A DNA stretch of 64,000 bases from Alphaproteobacteria bacterium (GTDB taxonomy: Bacteria > Pseudomonadota > Alphaproteobacteria > Rickettsiales > JADKJE01): the NCBI GenBank assembly GCA_016722515.1, contig JADKJE010000001.1, forward strand, positions 496,001 through 560,000, in the 5' to 3' direction. This document shows, one piece after another, positions 43,336 through 51,210 of this stretch (its first letter is position 1; every line of letters begins with the position of its first letter). The notes below the pieces were generated by a model. The model saw only the letters and a list, made by a program, of their open reading frames with translations, searched no databases and had not been told where the DNA came from. The translations under genes and the position numbers were made by a program.

Positions 43336-43700
43336 TATTCATGCGAGAGCATGATTGTCAGCACGCGGGTGGTGACGTCGGGGTTGGCCGGGTCTTCTGA
43401 TCCGGCGTCCATGGTGTTGTTGTAATAGTCGATCTTCCAGAAGAACTTCTGACCATCAATAACAACTTTGCCGAAGTCATGTTCACCGTGTGGATCGTTG
43501 CGCCAGTTAAATCTATCGAACTCAGACACGGCTCGAAACAGCCGTGCCTTGATGTCTTCGGATAGTTCGTTCACGCCGCAGGTGGTCATGACCTTGCCGC
43601 CCCAATAGGTTTGGCGGAAGCGATCATTCAATTCGGCGATGCGCTTGGCATATTCGATGGATTCGGGTGTTTTTTCGTTGCTGTTGGTGGCTGCTATCAT
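43332..43700 (-). CDS. DUF3768 family protein
   Basis: This 122-residue soluble protein contains IAELNDRFRQTYWGGKVMTT, VSEFDRFNWRNDPHGEHDFG and FFWKIDYYNN, followed by RVLTIMLSHEY at the end, the DUF3768 pattern common on plasmids and phages of alphaproteobacteria. The function is unknown. AAAGG precedes the ATG. It is the only minus-strand gene of the left prophage part. The 294 bases between it and the next gene hold no convincing frame. Confidence 0.85.
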   Translation of the reverse strand: MIAATNSNEKTPESIEYAKRIAELNDRFRQTYWGGKVMTTCGVNELSEDIKARLFRAVSEFDRFNWRNDPHGEHDFGKVVIDGQKFFWKIDYYNNTMDAGSEDPANPDVTTRVLTIMLSHEY

Positions 43701-43994
43701 GGTGTTTGGCCTTTCTTGCTGGGGTTAAACCTTCCATCGGATAACACCCTGCCACCTGCAATCAAGGTTGTTTTCTATTGTTTTACAGTTGGTTGAACGG
43801 ATGGCTGGCGGCGGGTCCTTCCAGCCGATGCTGCACGGGTACGCCGCGAGCGCGGGATTTCCCCAGCGCCAGCTTCAAAATGTCGATTTCGTTTCGTTTT
43901 TTTCGGCACATCCCACTGAGAAACAACGAAAACACGAAATCAAAAAACGAAATGGGGTGCGAAATGCACTTCGTAAAACCAAGGAGATAAGCCG

Positions 43995-44585
43995 ATGAAA
44001 GTAGAACTGGTGCCGGTGGATCAGGTGATTCCCTATGCGCGGAATCCACGGATCAATGCCCACGCGATTGAAAAGGTGGCAGCATCCATCAAGGAGTTTG
44101 GTTTCCGCCAGCCGATTGTCACCGACAAGGAGCTGGTGATCGTCGTTGGCCATGTGCGCTTTGAGGCAGCCAAGCGGCTGGGCTTGAAAAAGGTTCCAGT
44201 GCATATCGCCACCGAGCTTACGCCTGAGCAGATCAAGGCCTACCGGATCACTGACAATCGCGTGGGCGAAGAATCGGAGTGGGACAAGGCGCTGCTTCAG
44301 CTGGAGATCGCCGAGCTGGATGATGCCACCTACGATACCGAGCTGCTCGGTTTCAACGCGGAGGAATTGAAAGAGATTCAGTCATCACTTGATTCGATGG
44401 AAGACGGATTCGGCGAAGATGATGATGACGACATCGAGGAAGCAGACACCACTGCCCGGATCGCTGCTTACACATTCCCTATCCCACGCGAGCAATATCT
44501 CGAATGGATGGAAGCCATAAAGCAGCAGGTTGGCTTCGAGAAAAAAGAGATCATCGCAGAACTTAAACGCAGGCTTGGATTATGA
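43995..44585 (+). CDS. ParB-like (ParB/Srx fold) domain protein
   Basis: The N-terminal 95 residues form a ParB-like domain: QVIPYARNPRINAHAIEKVA, FGFRQPIVTDKELVIVVGHVR and AAKRLGLKKVPVHIA. The second half is acidic (DDDDDIEEAD) with a basic end. Phage members of this group are often found next to terminase or methyltransferase genes and may bind or nick DNA. AAGGAG precedes the ATG. The stop overlaps the next start by 4 bases, which begins a tightly overlapped four-gene set ending at the terminase. Confidence 0.85.
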   Translation: MKVELVPVDQVIPYARNPRINAHAIEKVAASIKEFGFRQPIVTDKELVIVVGHVRFEAAKRLGLKKVPVHIATELTPEQIKAYRITDNRVGEESEWDKALLQLEIAELDDATYDTELLGFNAEELKEIQSSLDSMEDGFGEDDDDDIEEADTTARIAAYTFPIPREQYLEWMEAIKQQVGFEKKEIIAELKRRLGL

Positions 44586-46096
44586 AACTCGTAAATGTGA
44601 AAGACATTGCGCCCTCGACGTATAACCCGCGTGTGGCTGATCCGAAGCGGCTGGACTTGATCGAGCTATCGCTTCGTAAGCTGGGGTTTTTGTTGCCGCT
44701 TTATGCAACGCCGGACGGAGAAATCATCTCCGGCCACCAGCGTCATCATGTGGCGTGCCGTATGGGTGCCAGCCAAGTGCCTCTGGCTGTCACCCGCCCG
44801 ATGGATCTGGCCGAGCGAAAAGGTGTGAACGTGGTTTTTAACCGCGCCACCAATGATCTCGGCCAGAGTGACACGGTGGAGAAGATCAATACGCAACTGA
44901 ACGCGGCGGATGTGGAGAAGCTGGCCGAAGCCGTGCCGGACAAAGCGGTGGATTCGCCGGAATTCTTTCCGTGCCTGAACGCGAAGCTGCACCCGATTGC
45001 ACCGTTCCTGAAAGCCAATCAGGGACGCTGGAAGAATTACGCGCTGAACCTCGCCAAGACGCTCAAGCGCCGGGGCATCGCCATGCCGATTGTGGCCACG
45101 CGGGATTATCGGGTGGTCAATGGCATTGGCCGCTTGCAGCATTATGCGGAGCTGGGCGAAGAGCAAGTGCCGGTGGTGTTTGTGACAGACGCAGAAGGCA
45201 AGCTGGCAGAAGCCATGCTGAATTATCTCTCAATGGATTTTGATATTCATCGCCGTTACGAGGATCTGTTGCGCCACAATTCATTCCGGCGCCTGCGTCA
45301 GGTGCGCGAGTCGCTGGGGCGTGGGTTCATTTTCGCGGTGGCGGGTGATGCGACGGCCAAGAGCTTTGACGTCACCAAGCCGGAAAACCGTGATCGCTGG
45401 ATCGGCAAGTTTGGGCGCTGCGTGCTGGATTTTGGCGCAGGGCATTTGCATGAAACCCGCATCCTGCGAAGTCTCGGCGTGATGGTGACGCCGTTCGAGC
45501 CTTACCGGGTGGCGGAGAGCAACGAGATCGACAAGGAAGCAAGCGTGGCGCTGGCGCGTGAGTTTCTGCACGCGATTGGCACAGACAAGCTGCGCTATTC
45601 TTCGATCTTCATCTCTAGCGTGCTCAACAGCGTTCCCTTCCGCGCAGACCGCGAGCATATCGTGTGTATCTGCGCGGCGCTCGCTCATGCCACCACACGG
45701 CTTTACGCGGTGGCATCGGCCAGCAACCACATCAACATCAAGCAGCTCAATGGCTATCATTCACTGAATGAGCGGCAAGCGAGCGGCGTGCTGTTCCAGC
45801 TGGATTATGAGGAAGGCATCACGCTGGGTGACATTGCCACTTCGCCGAAGGTGCAGAAGTATCATTCCCAGCGGGAGTTTTATGATCTGTTCAAGCTGTT
45901 CTTTGAAAAAGTCAGCGTGGATGAGTGCAATCAGAATGTGCAGGCGATCTGCGCGAAGCCGCTGGAATTAAATGTCAAAAGACTAAAAGCAGCTATCGAG
46001 TTTGAGTTTGATTTACCCTATCCTGATGGCAGCCGCATGGGATTGGTAGAGGAAGCAAAACGCGCATTCTCAGAGCGGCTGGGGGTGAAACTATGA
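44582..46096 (+). CDS. Double ParB-like domain protein fused to a methyltransferase-like domain
   Basis: Three parts can be seen in 504 residues. Residues 1-95 are a ParB-like domain (APSTYNPRVADPKRLDLIEL, GEIISGHQRHHVACRMG). Residues about 155-215 are a second, shorter ParB-like unit (MPIVATRDYRVVNGIGRLQHY, EQVPVVFV). From about 275 there is a Rossmann-like SAM-binding region (CVLDFGAGHLHETRILRSLG, VTPFEP) followed by a C-terminal alpha/beta part. The likely role is binding and modification of phage or host DNA, but no DPPY-type catalytic motif stands out. It overlaps its neighbours by 4 bases on both sides. Confidence 0.75.
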   Translation: MKLVNVKDIAPSTYNPRVADPKRLDLIELSLRKLGFLLPLYATPDGEIISGHQRHHVACRMGASQVPLAVTRPMDLAERKGVNVVFNRATNDLGQSDTVEKINTQLNAADVEKLAEAVPDKAVDSPEFFPCLNAKLHPIAPFLKANQGRWKNYALNLAKTLKRRGIAMPIVATRDYRVVNGIGRLQHYAELGEEQVPVVFVTDAEGKLAEAMLNYLSMDFDIHRRYEDLLRHNSFRRLRQVRESLGRGFIFAVAGDATAKSFDVTKPENRDRWIGKFGRCVLDFGAGHLHETRILRSLGVMVTPFEPYRVAESNEIDKEASVALAREFLHAIGTDKLRYSSIFISSVLNSVPFRADREHIVCICAALAHATTRLYAVASASNHINIKQLNGYHSLNERQASGVLFQLDYEEGITLGDIATSPKVQKYHSQREFYDLFKLFFEKVSVDECNQNVQAICAKPLELNVKRLKAAIEFEFDLPYPDGSRMGLVEEAKRAFSERLGVKL

Positions 46097-46515
46097 TTAT
46101 ACTCCTTGATCTGAACTACACGCTGGTGGCGAACAGTCACGAAAAGCACAAACCCTTTGCCTTGCAGATCCAAAAGGAAACCTATCGCAACTGGCTGGTG
46201 AGTCTGGTCGCGCCGTATCACACCATCCTGATGACGGCGCGGCCTGAAAAACACAAACAGGCCACGCTCGATAGCCTCTATTTCAAGGCCGGATGGGTGC
46301 CGCAAGAAGCGCATTTTAACCGCTTTCATAAACCGCCACACGAGGCCAAGCGCATCATGTTGGAAACACTGGTGTTCCCGAAGCATGGGCGCAGCGGCAA
46401 CCAGTATCTGGCAATCGAGAGCAACCCACGCACACAAGGCATGTACGCCGATTACGGCATTCCTTCGATCAAAGTATTTGAGAACGAACAATGGACAGAA
46501 CTTCCGAAACCTTAA
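46093..46515 (+). CDS. HAD-like phosphatase-fold protein
   Basis: This 140-residue protein begins IILLDLNYTLVANS (HAD motif I, with Asn at the position of the second, acid/base Asp), has LMTARPEKHK (motif II Thr) and ends with YLAIESNPRTQGMY (motif IV-like). The size fits small phage phosphatases related to the 3'-phosphatase half of polynucleotide kinase. The D-to-N change in motif I suggests weak or altered catalysis. It overlaps the methyltransferase genes on both sides. Confidence 0.7.
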   Translation: MIILLDLNYTLVANSHEKHKPFALQIQKETYRNWLVSLVAPYHTILMTARPEKHKQATLDSLYFKAGWVPQEAHFNRFHKPPHEAKRIMLETLVFPKHGRSGNQYLAIESNPRTQGMYADYGIPSIKVFENEQWTELPKP

Positions 46516-47168
46516 TTGACATCCCCAAGGAATGGTCGTTCGAGAATGCCAGTGTAGCCCAGAGTTTTAACCACCATGTCCGCGAGCAGCTGCCGTGGTA
46601 TGATCTGGTGACGGGCGCAGTGGCGCATATCGCACGGCATTACATACCGCAAGGTGGTCTGGTCTATGACATTGGGGCATCTACCGGCAATATCGGCAAG
46701 GCGCTGGCGGATACACTCGCCCAGCGGCAGGCCAAGCTGGTGCCGATTGAGCCAAGTGCGGAGATGTGCGCCGAATATTCGGGACCGGCCAAGGAAAGCC
46801 TCGTGCAGATGGACGCCTGCGCGTTTGACTATGAACCGTTTGATGTCGCGATCTGTTATCTTGTCATGATGTTCATGCCGGTGGGTGCGCGGCGTGATTT
46901 TATCGCCAAGCTCCGCGCCTGCCTGAAACCGGGTGGCGCGATTGTGATCGTCGATAAATGCGAAGCGGCCACCGGCTATCAGGCCACGGTGCTGTGGCGG
47001 CTGACGCTGGCAGGAAAAGTTGCCGCCGGTGTAGAGCCAAAGCAGATCATCGCTAAAGAATTATCACTCGGTGGCGTCCAGCGCCCACTTGATCCTGCCA
47101 TACTCGGAGAAGATGCAGCAGAATGGTTTCGGTTTGGAGAGTTTGCGGGGTGGATTATCACGACATGA
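46491..47168 (+). CDS. Class I SAM-dependent methyltransferase
   Basis: The 225-residue protein shows the nucleotide-binding glycine loop YDIGASTGNIGKALADTL, the acidic end of strand 2 in LVPIEPSAEMC, QMDACAFDYEPFDVAICYLV and LKPGGAIVIVDKCEA. The overall shape resembles CmoA/Tam-like enzymes. The substrate is unknown. It overlaps the HAD gene by 25 bases and is followed by the small terminase gene after 12 bases. Confidence 0.82.
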   Translation: MDRTSETLIDIPKEWSFENASVAQSFNHHVREQLPWYDLVTGAVAHIARHYIPQGGLVYDIGASTGNIGKALADTLAQRQAKLVPIEPSAEMCAEYSGPAKESLVQMDACAFDYEPFDVAICYLVMMFMPVGARRDFIAKLRACLKPGGAIVIVDKCEAATGYQATVLWRLTLAGKVAAGVEPKQIIAKELSLGGVQRPLDPAILGEDAAEWFRFGEFAGWIITT

Positions 47169-47180
47169 TAGGAATCCCTC

Positions 47181-47810
47181 ATGCACATTCTTCACAAGGT
47201 CGCGGTGATTTCAAAGTTTTTGAACCTCACCGAGCGCCGGGTGCAGCAGCTGGCGCGGGATGGCATCATCCCCAAAGCAGAGAAAGGCAAATACGATCTG
47301 GTGCGCTCGGTGCAGCGCTATGTGCAGTATTTGCAGGATCGCGCCTATGGCAACGCTGATGCGCCGCGTGACACGCACTACGAACGCGCCCGGCTGATCA
47401 AGGCGCAGGCCGATAAGACTGAACTCGAAGTGGCCGCACTTCGTAACCAACTGATTCCGATTGAAACGATTGAACATGACTGGATGCAGCAAGTTTCTGC
47501 CTGCCGGATGCGGCTGCTTGCGATCCCCACCAAATGCGCCTTCCAGATCGCCGCCCTCAAGGAGCCCGCCGAGATTGAGCGATTCCTGAAGGCTGCGATT
47601 TATGAGGCACTCACGGAACTTGGCCATGATGACGCCCTACCAGAACTTGAAGAAGAAAGTCCGGCAAGTGTGGATGCCACCGCCGGAACTGACAGTGAGC
47701 CAGTGGGCGGACACGCACCGGAAACTAAGCCCGGAGGCAAGCGCCGAGCCCGGAAGGTGGAGAACGGATCGCGCCCCATACCAACGGGGGATGATGGACG
47801 CAGTGAATGA
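47181..47810 (+). CDS. Phage terminase small subunit (Nu1-like)
   Basis: The small terminase recognises packaging sites on phage DNA. The N-terminal winged HTH reads VAVISKFLNLTERRVQQLARDGIIP, as in lambda Nu1-like proteins, followed by YERARLIKAQADKTELEVA (coiled coil) and a helical region. The last 60 residues are low-complexity and encoded in the region that overlaps the large subunit gene by about 185 bases. Confidence 0.85.
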   Translation: MHILHKVAVISKFLNLTERRVQQLARDGIIPKAEKGKYDLVRSVQRYVQYLQDRAYGNADAPRDTHYERARLIKAQADKTELEVAALRNQLIPIETIEHDWMQQVSACRMRLLAIPTKCAFQIAALKEPAEIERFLKAAIYEALTELGHDDALPELEEESPASVDATAGTDSEPVGGHAPETKPGGKRRARKVENGSRPIPTGDDGRSE

Positions 47811-49446
47811 AACCGGCGTGCGCGAGGTGGTGTTTATGACCTCCGCGCAAATCGGCAAGACGGAGATTCTGAATAACATTCTGGGATATTTCGTTCATCA
47901 AGACCCATCGCCCATCCTGTTTATCCAGCCCACGCTGGAGATGGCAGAGGCATGGAGTAAAGACCGGCTCGCGCCGATGATCCGCGACACGGACGCACTG
48001 ACCGAATTGTTCAAAGACCCCAAAAGCCGCAACAGCGACAACACGCTGCTGCATAAGAAATTCAACGGTGGGCATTTGACGATGGCGGGAGCCAATAGCC
48101 CGTCATCACTCGCCAGCCGCCCGATCCGGATTGTGCTGCTCGATGAAGAAGACCGCTATCCAACATCCGCCGGTAGTGAGGGTGATCCGGGATCACTCGC
48201 GCAGAAACGTACCACGACGTTCTGGAACCGGCTTTTGGTATCGGCCAGCACTCCCACGATTGAGGGCGAGAGTAAGATCGAAGCGCGATACGGCCAGAGT
48301 GATCAGCGGCATTTCTTCGTGCCATGCCCGGCATGCGGCACGTTTCAGGTGCTGCGCTGGGCGCAGGTGAAGTTTGATAAGAAACAGCCCGGTGCCGCGC
48401 ATTATGAATGCGAGCATTGCAAGGCCACGCTGCAAGACAGTGACAAGCCGTGGATGCTCTCACGCGGCAGCTGGCGAGCGCAGGCTGAATTTAGCGGCGT
48501 GGTCGGGTTTCATATCTCGGAGCTTTATAGCCCGTGGGTGCGCTGGGGCGAGATGGTGGAAAACTTCCTGAAGGCCAAGCGCCTGCCGGAAACGCTGAAA
48601 GTCTGGGTGAATACCTCGCTGGGCGAAACATGGAAGGAAGCCACCGAAGGCGTGGATCATTCCGGCTTGATCAGTCGCAAGGAAAACTGGGGACGTGTCG
48701 CACCCGTTGGCGTGGTGGTGATCACTGCCGGGGTGGACGTGCAGGATGATCGGCTGGAGGCAGAGATCGTCGGCTGGGGTATCGGGCAGGAAAGCTGGTC
48801 GCTGCAATACCATGTGCTGCATGGTGATCCAGCGCAGGCGACTGTCTGGCAGGAACTTGACCGGGTGCTGGGGCAAAGCATCCAGCGTAGCGACGGCGTG
48901 GTGCTGAATGTCGGGTGCAGCTGCATCGATACCGGCGGCCACTACACGCAAAAAGTCTATGAATACTGCAAAGCGCGGGAGCATCACCGAGTGTTCGCGA
49001 TCAAGGGCGCGTCACAAATTGGTAGGCCTTTGGTCAGTCGTTTCAGCCGCACTAACAAACTGCGGGTGAAACTGTTCACGCTCGGCACCGATACCGCCAA
49101 GCAAATGATCTATGCGCGGCTGCGTATCCACCAACCGGGTGCTGGCTATTGCCATTTCCCGGCGGAGTACCCGGAGGAATATTTCCGGCAACTGACATCG
49201 GAACGGGTGCAGACACGATTCATCAACGGCCACCCTGCGCGGCATTGGGTGCTTGCCAAAGGGCATCGCAACGAGGCGCTGGATTGCCGGGTGTATGCGC
49301 TGGCGGCGCTCTACATCCTGAACCCGAACCTCGATGCGCTGGTGCAGGAGATGGAGCGCGAGCATCTGAATCAGAAGAAGCCCGAAACGGCGCAGCCAGA
49401 AAAAGGCAATAGCTGGATCGGGTTTGATGATTGGAACTTTAACTAA
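47626..49446 (+). CDS. Phage terminase large subunit (GpA family)
   Basis: This ATPase-nuclease cuts and packages phage DNA into proheads. The N-terminus has the GpA block LTVSQWADTHRKLSPEASAE, PGRWRTDRAPYQRGMMDAVN, the ATPase motif FMTSAQIGKTE (Walker A-like) and IRIVLLDEEDRYP (Walker B). The C-terminal nuclease part contains ITAGVDVQDDRLEAEIVGWG. I start at ATG 47626 (MMTPYQNL, GGAA upstream); ATG 47602 is in frame. It overlaps the small subunit gene by about 185 bases in another frame. Confidence 0.94.
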   Translation: MMTPYQNLKKKVRQVWMPPPELTVSQWADTHRKLSPEASAEPGRWRTDRAPYQRGMMDAVNETGVREVVFMTSAQIGKTEILNNILGYFVHQDPSPILFIQPTLEMAEAWSKDRLAPMIRDTDALTELFKDPKSRNSDNTLLHKKFNGGHLTMAGANSPSSLASRPIRIVLLDEEDRYPTSAGSEGDPGSLAQKRTTTFWNRLLVSASTPTIEGESKIEARYGQSDQRHFFVPCPACGTFQVLRWAQVKFDKKQPGAAHYECEHCKATLQDSDKPWMLSRGSWRAQAEFSGVVGFHISELYSPWVRWGEMVENFLKAKRLPETLKVWVNTSLGETWKEATEGVDHSGLISRKENWGRVAPVGVVVITAGVDVQDDRLEAEIVGWGIGQESWSLQYHVLHGDPAQATVWQELDRVLGQSIQRSDGVVLNVGCSCIDTGGHYTQKVYEYCKAREHHRVFAIKGASQIGRPLVSRFSRTNKLRVKLFTLGTDTAKQMIYARLRIHQPGAGYCHFPAEYPEEYFRQLTSERVQTRFINGHPARHWVLAKGHRNEALDCRVYALAALYILNPNLDALVQEMEREHLNQKKPETAQPEKGNSWIGFDDWNFN

Positions 49447-49457
49447 AGGACATTCCC

Positions 49458-49682
49458 ATGGCGGTGACACTTACCCACGCCAAGGCTGCGCTCGATGCGT
49501 GGCTGGCGGCAGATTTGGCTGTGGCCAAAGGCCAGAGCTATTCGATGAACGGGCGCAGCCTGACGCTCGCCAATAGCCGCGAGATTCGCGAGCAGATTCA
49601 ATACTGGGAGCGGCGTGTGGCCGCTCTTGAGTCAGCCAATCAGAACCAACAAGCAGCCTTAGCGGATTTCAGCGATGTTTAA
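49458..49682 (+). CDS. Small phage head protein (DUF6148, gpW-like)
   Basis: This 74-residue protein begins VTLTHAKAALDAWLAADLAVA, with GQSYSMNGRSLTLANSREIR and QIQYWERRVAALE. It matches DUF6148 and occupies the position of lambda W, between large terminase and portal. It probably takes part in head-tail joining. AAGGA precedes the ATG. It overlaps the portal gene by 8 bases. Confidence 0.82.
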   Translation: MAVTLTHAKAALDAWLAADLAVAKGQSYSMNGRSLTLANSREIREQIQYWERRVAALESANQNQQAALADFSDV

Positions 49683-51210
49683 TCTATTCGACAAAGCCAT
49701 AGAGATGATCGCGCCAGAATCTGCCCTGCGCCGGGAAACTGCGCGGTGGATTCTGCGCCAGCAACGCGCCTATGAAGCAGCCCAGCCTTCGCGCCTGCGT
49801 AAAATCAAGGTGGATCATGGCAGCGGTGATGCCGTGGTGGAACGCGCCGGGGAAAGCCTGCGCCTGCAAGCACGGTATCTCGACGAAAACCACGATCTGG
49901 CGCGTGGTGTGCTGAACTGCCTTGTCAATAACGTCATCGGCCGTGGGATCACGATTGAACCACAAGTGAAACGCAAAAACGGCGAGCTGGCCAAAGAGAT
50001 TAACGACCAGCTGATCGAGCTATGGGAAGAATGGGTGCGCTTCCCCGAAGTAACGTGGGAACTGAACTGGAACCAGATGCTACGCCTGCTTGCTCGGTGC
50101 TGGTTTCGGGATGGTGAAGTGCTGGTGAAACATATTGAAGGCATCAGCGCCACGATCAATCACGGCACGCTGGTGCCGTATTCGCTGGAACTGATCGAGG
50201 CAGATTTCCTGCCTTTTGATCTCAATGACCAGAAAAAAAGGATCATTCACGGGGTTGAAAAGAACGCATGGCGGAAGCCCGTGGCGTACTATCTCTACAA
50301 AGAACATCCCGGTGATCGACATGTGTTCGTAACGCGGCAGGACACCAAGCGCTATCCGGCGGAGAAGATCATCCACCTGAAAACCGTGGATCGCATCGCA
50401 CAGACACGCGGTGTTTCCATGTTCGCCAGCGTGATGACGCGCCTCGATGACATTAAGGATTACGAACTTTCCGAGCGGGTGGCAGCCAAGCTGGCGGCCA
50501 GCCTGTGCGCCTATGTTCGCAAAAACTTGGATAGCCCGACGAGCGCCCAGAATATCGACGCCACCGGCAACCGGCTGATGAAAATGCAGCCCGGCATGAT
50601 CTTCGATAATCTGCTGCCGGGGGAAGAAGTCTCGGTGATTGATAGCAAGCGCCCGAACGCGGTGCTGGAGCAATTCCGCAACGGCCAGCTTCGCGCTGTC
50701 GCTGCCGGAACCTGCACCAGCTATTCCAGCATCTCGAAGGATTACAACGGCACCTACAGCGCCCAGCGTCAGGAACTGGTGGAGCAGTCGGTGCATTACG
50801 CGGTGCTGCGCGAGCATTTCATCGAGCGGTGCGTGCGCCCGATCTGGGAACGCTTCGTGGATATGGCGATCCTATCTGGCAAGCTCACCGTGCCGGAAGC
50901 GCAGATCAATCCCATGAGCCTGAAGAAAGCCGGATTTCAGGGACCTACCATGCCGTGGATCGACCCGCAGCGCGAAGTGACCGCTGAGGAAAAAGCGGTG
51001 CAGTCGGGATTCAAATCGCGCACGCAGGTGATCCGCGAGCGTGGCGGCAATCCGCAAGACATTTTCGAGCAAATCAAACAGGAGCGCGAGCAGGAATCGG
51101 AGGCTGGCATCAGCTTTACGAGTTCGCTCGGCAAGCAACCCGCTCCGATAACCCCAAAGGAGGAACCATCCGATGACAAACCAGCCGGAAATACTGATTC
51201 GAACGATTGA
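49675..51210 (+). CDS. Phage portal protein (lambda gpB family)
   Basis: The portal forms the dodecameric ring through which DNA enters the head. The 511-residue product has LQARYLDENHDLARGVLNCL, RGITIEPQVKRKNGELAKEI, MLRLLARCWFRDGEVLVKHI and a C-terminal acidic low-complexity tail, all as in the gpB group. Its last 38 bases overlap the start of the protease-capsid gene. Confidence 0.93.
   Translation: MFNLFDKAIEMIAPESALRRETARWILRQQRAYEAAQPSRLRKIKVDHGSGDAVVERAGESLRLQARYLDENHDLARGVLNCLVNNVIGRGITIEPQVKRKNGELAKEINDQLIELWEEWVRFPEVTWELNWNQMLRLLARCWFRDGEVLVKHIEGISATINHGTLVPYSLELIEADFLPFDLNDQKKRIIHGVEKNAWRKPVAYYLYKEHPGDRHVFVTRQDTKRYPAEKIIHLKTVDRIAQTRGVSMFASVMTRLDDIKDYELSERVAAKLAASLCAYVRKNLDSPTSAQNIDATGNRLMKMQPGMIFDNLLPGEEVSVIDSKRPNAVLEQFRNGQLRAVAAGTCTSYSSISKDYNGTYSAQRQELVEQSVHYAVLREHFIERCVRPIWERFVDMAILSGKLTVPEAQINPMSLKKAGFQGPTMPWIDPQREVTAEEKAVQSGFKSRTQVIRERGGNPQDIFEQIKQEREQESEAGISFTSSLGKQPAPITPKEEPSDDKPAGNTDSND

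Noticed and set aside
43889..43953. A/T-run inverted repeat (TTTCGTTTTTT/AAAAAACGAAA) before the ParB-like gene
   Set aside because: The loop would be about 40 bases and the arms are low-complexity, so chance is likely.
43768..43998. 76-codon frame before the ParB-like gene
   Set aside because: The residues are low-complexity, overlapping frames are open on both strands because of GC-rich content, and there is no good start signal.
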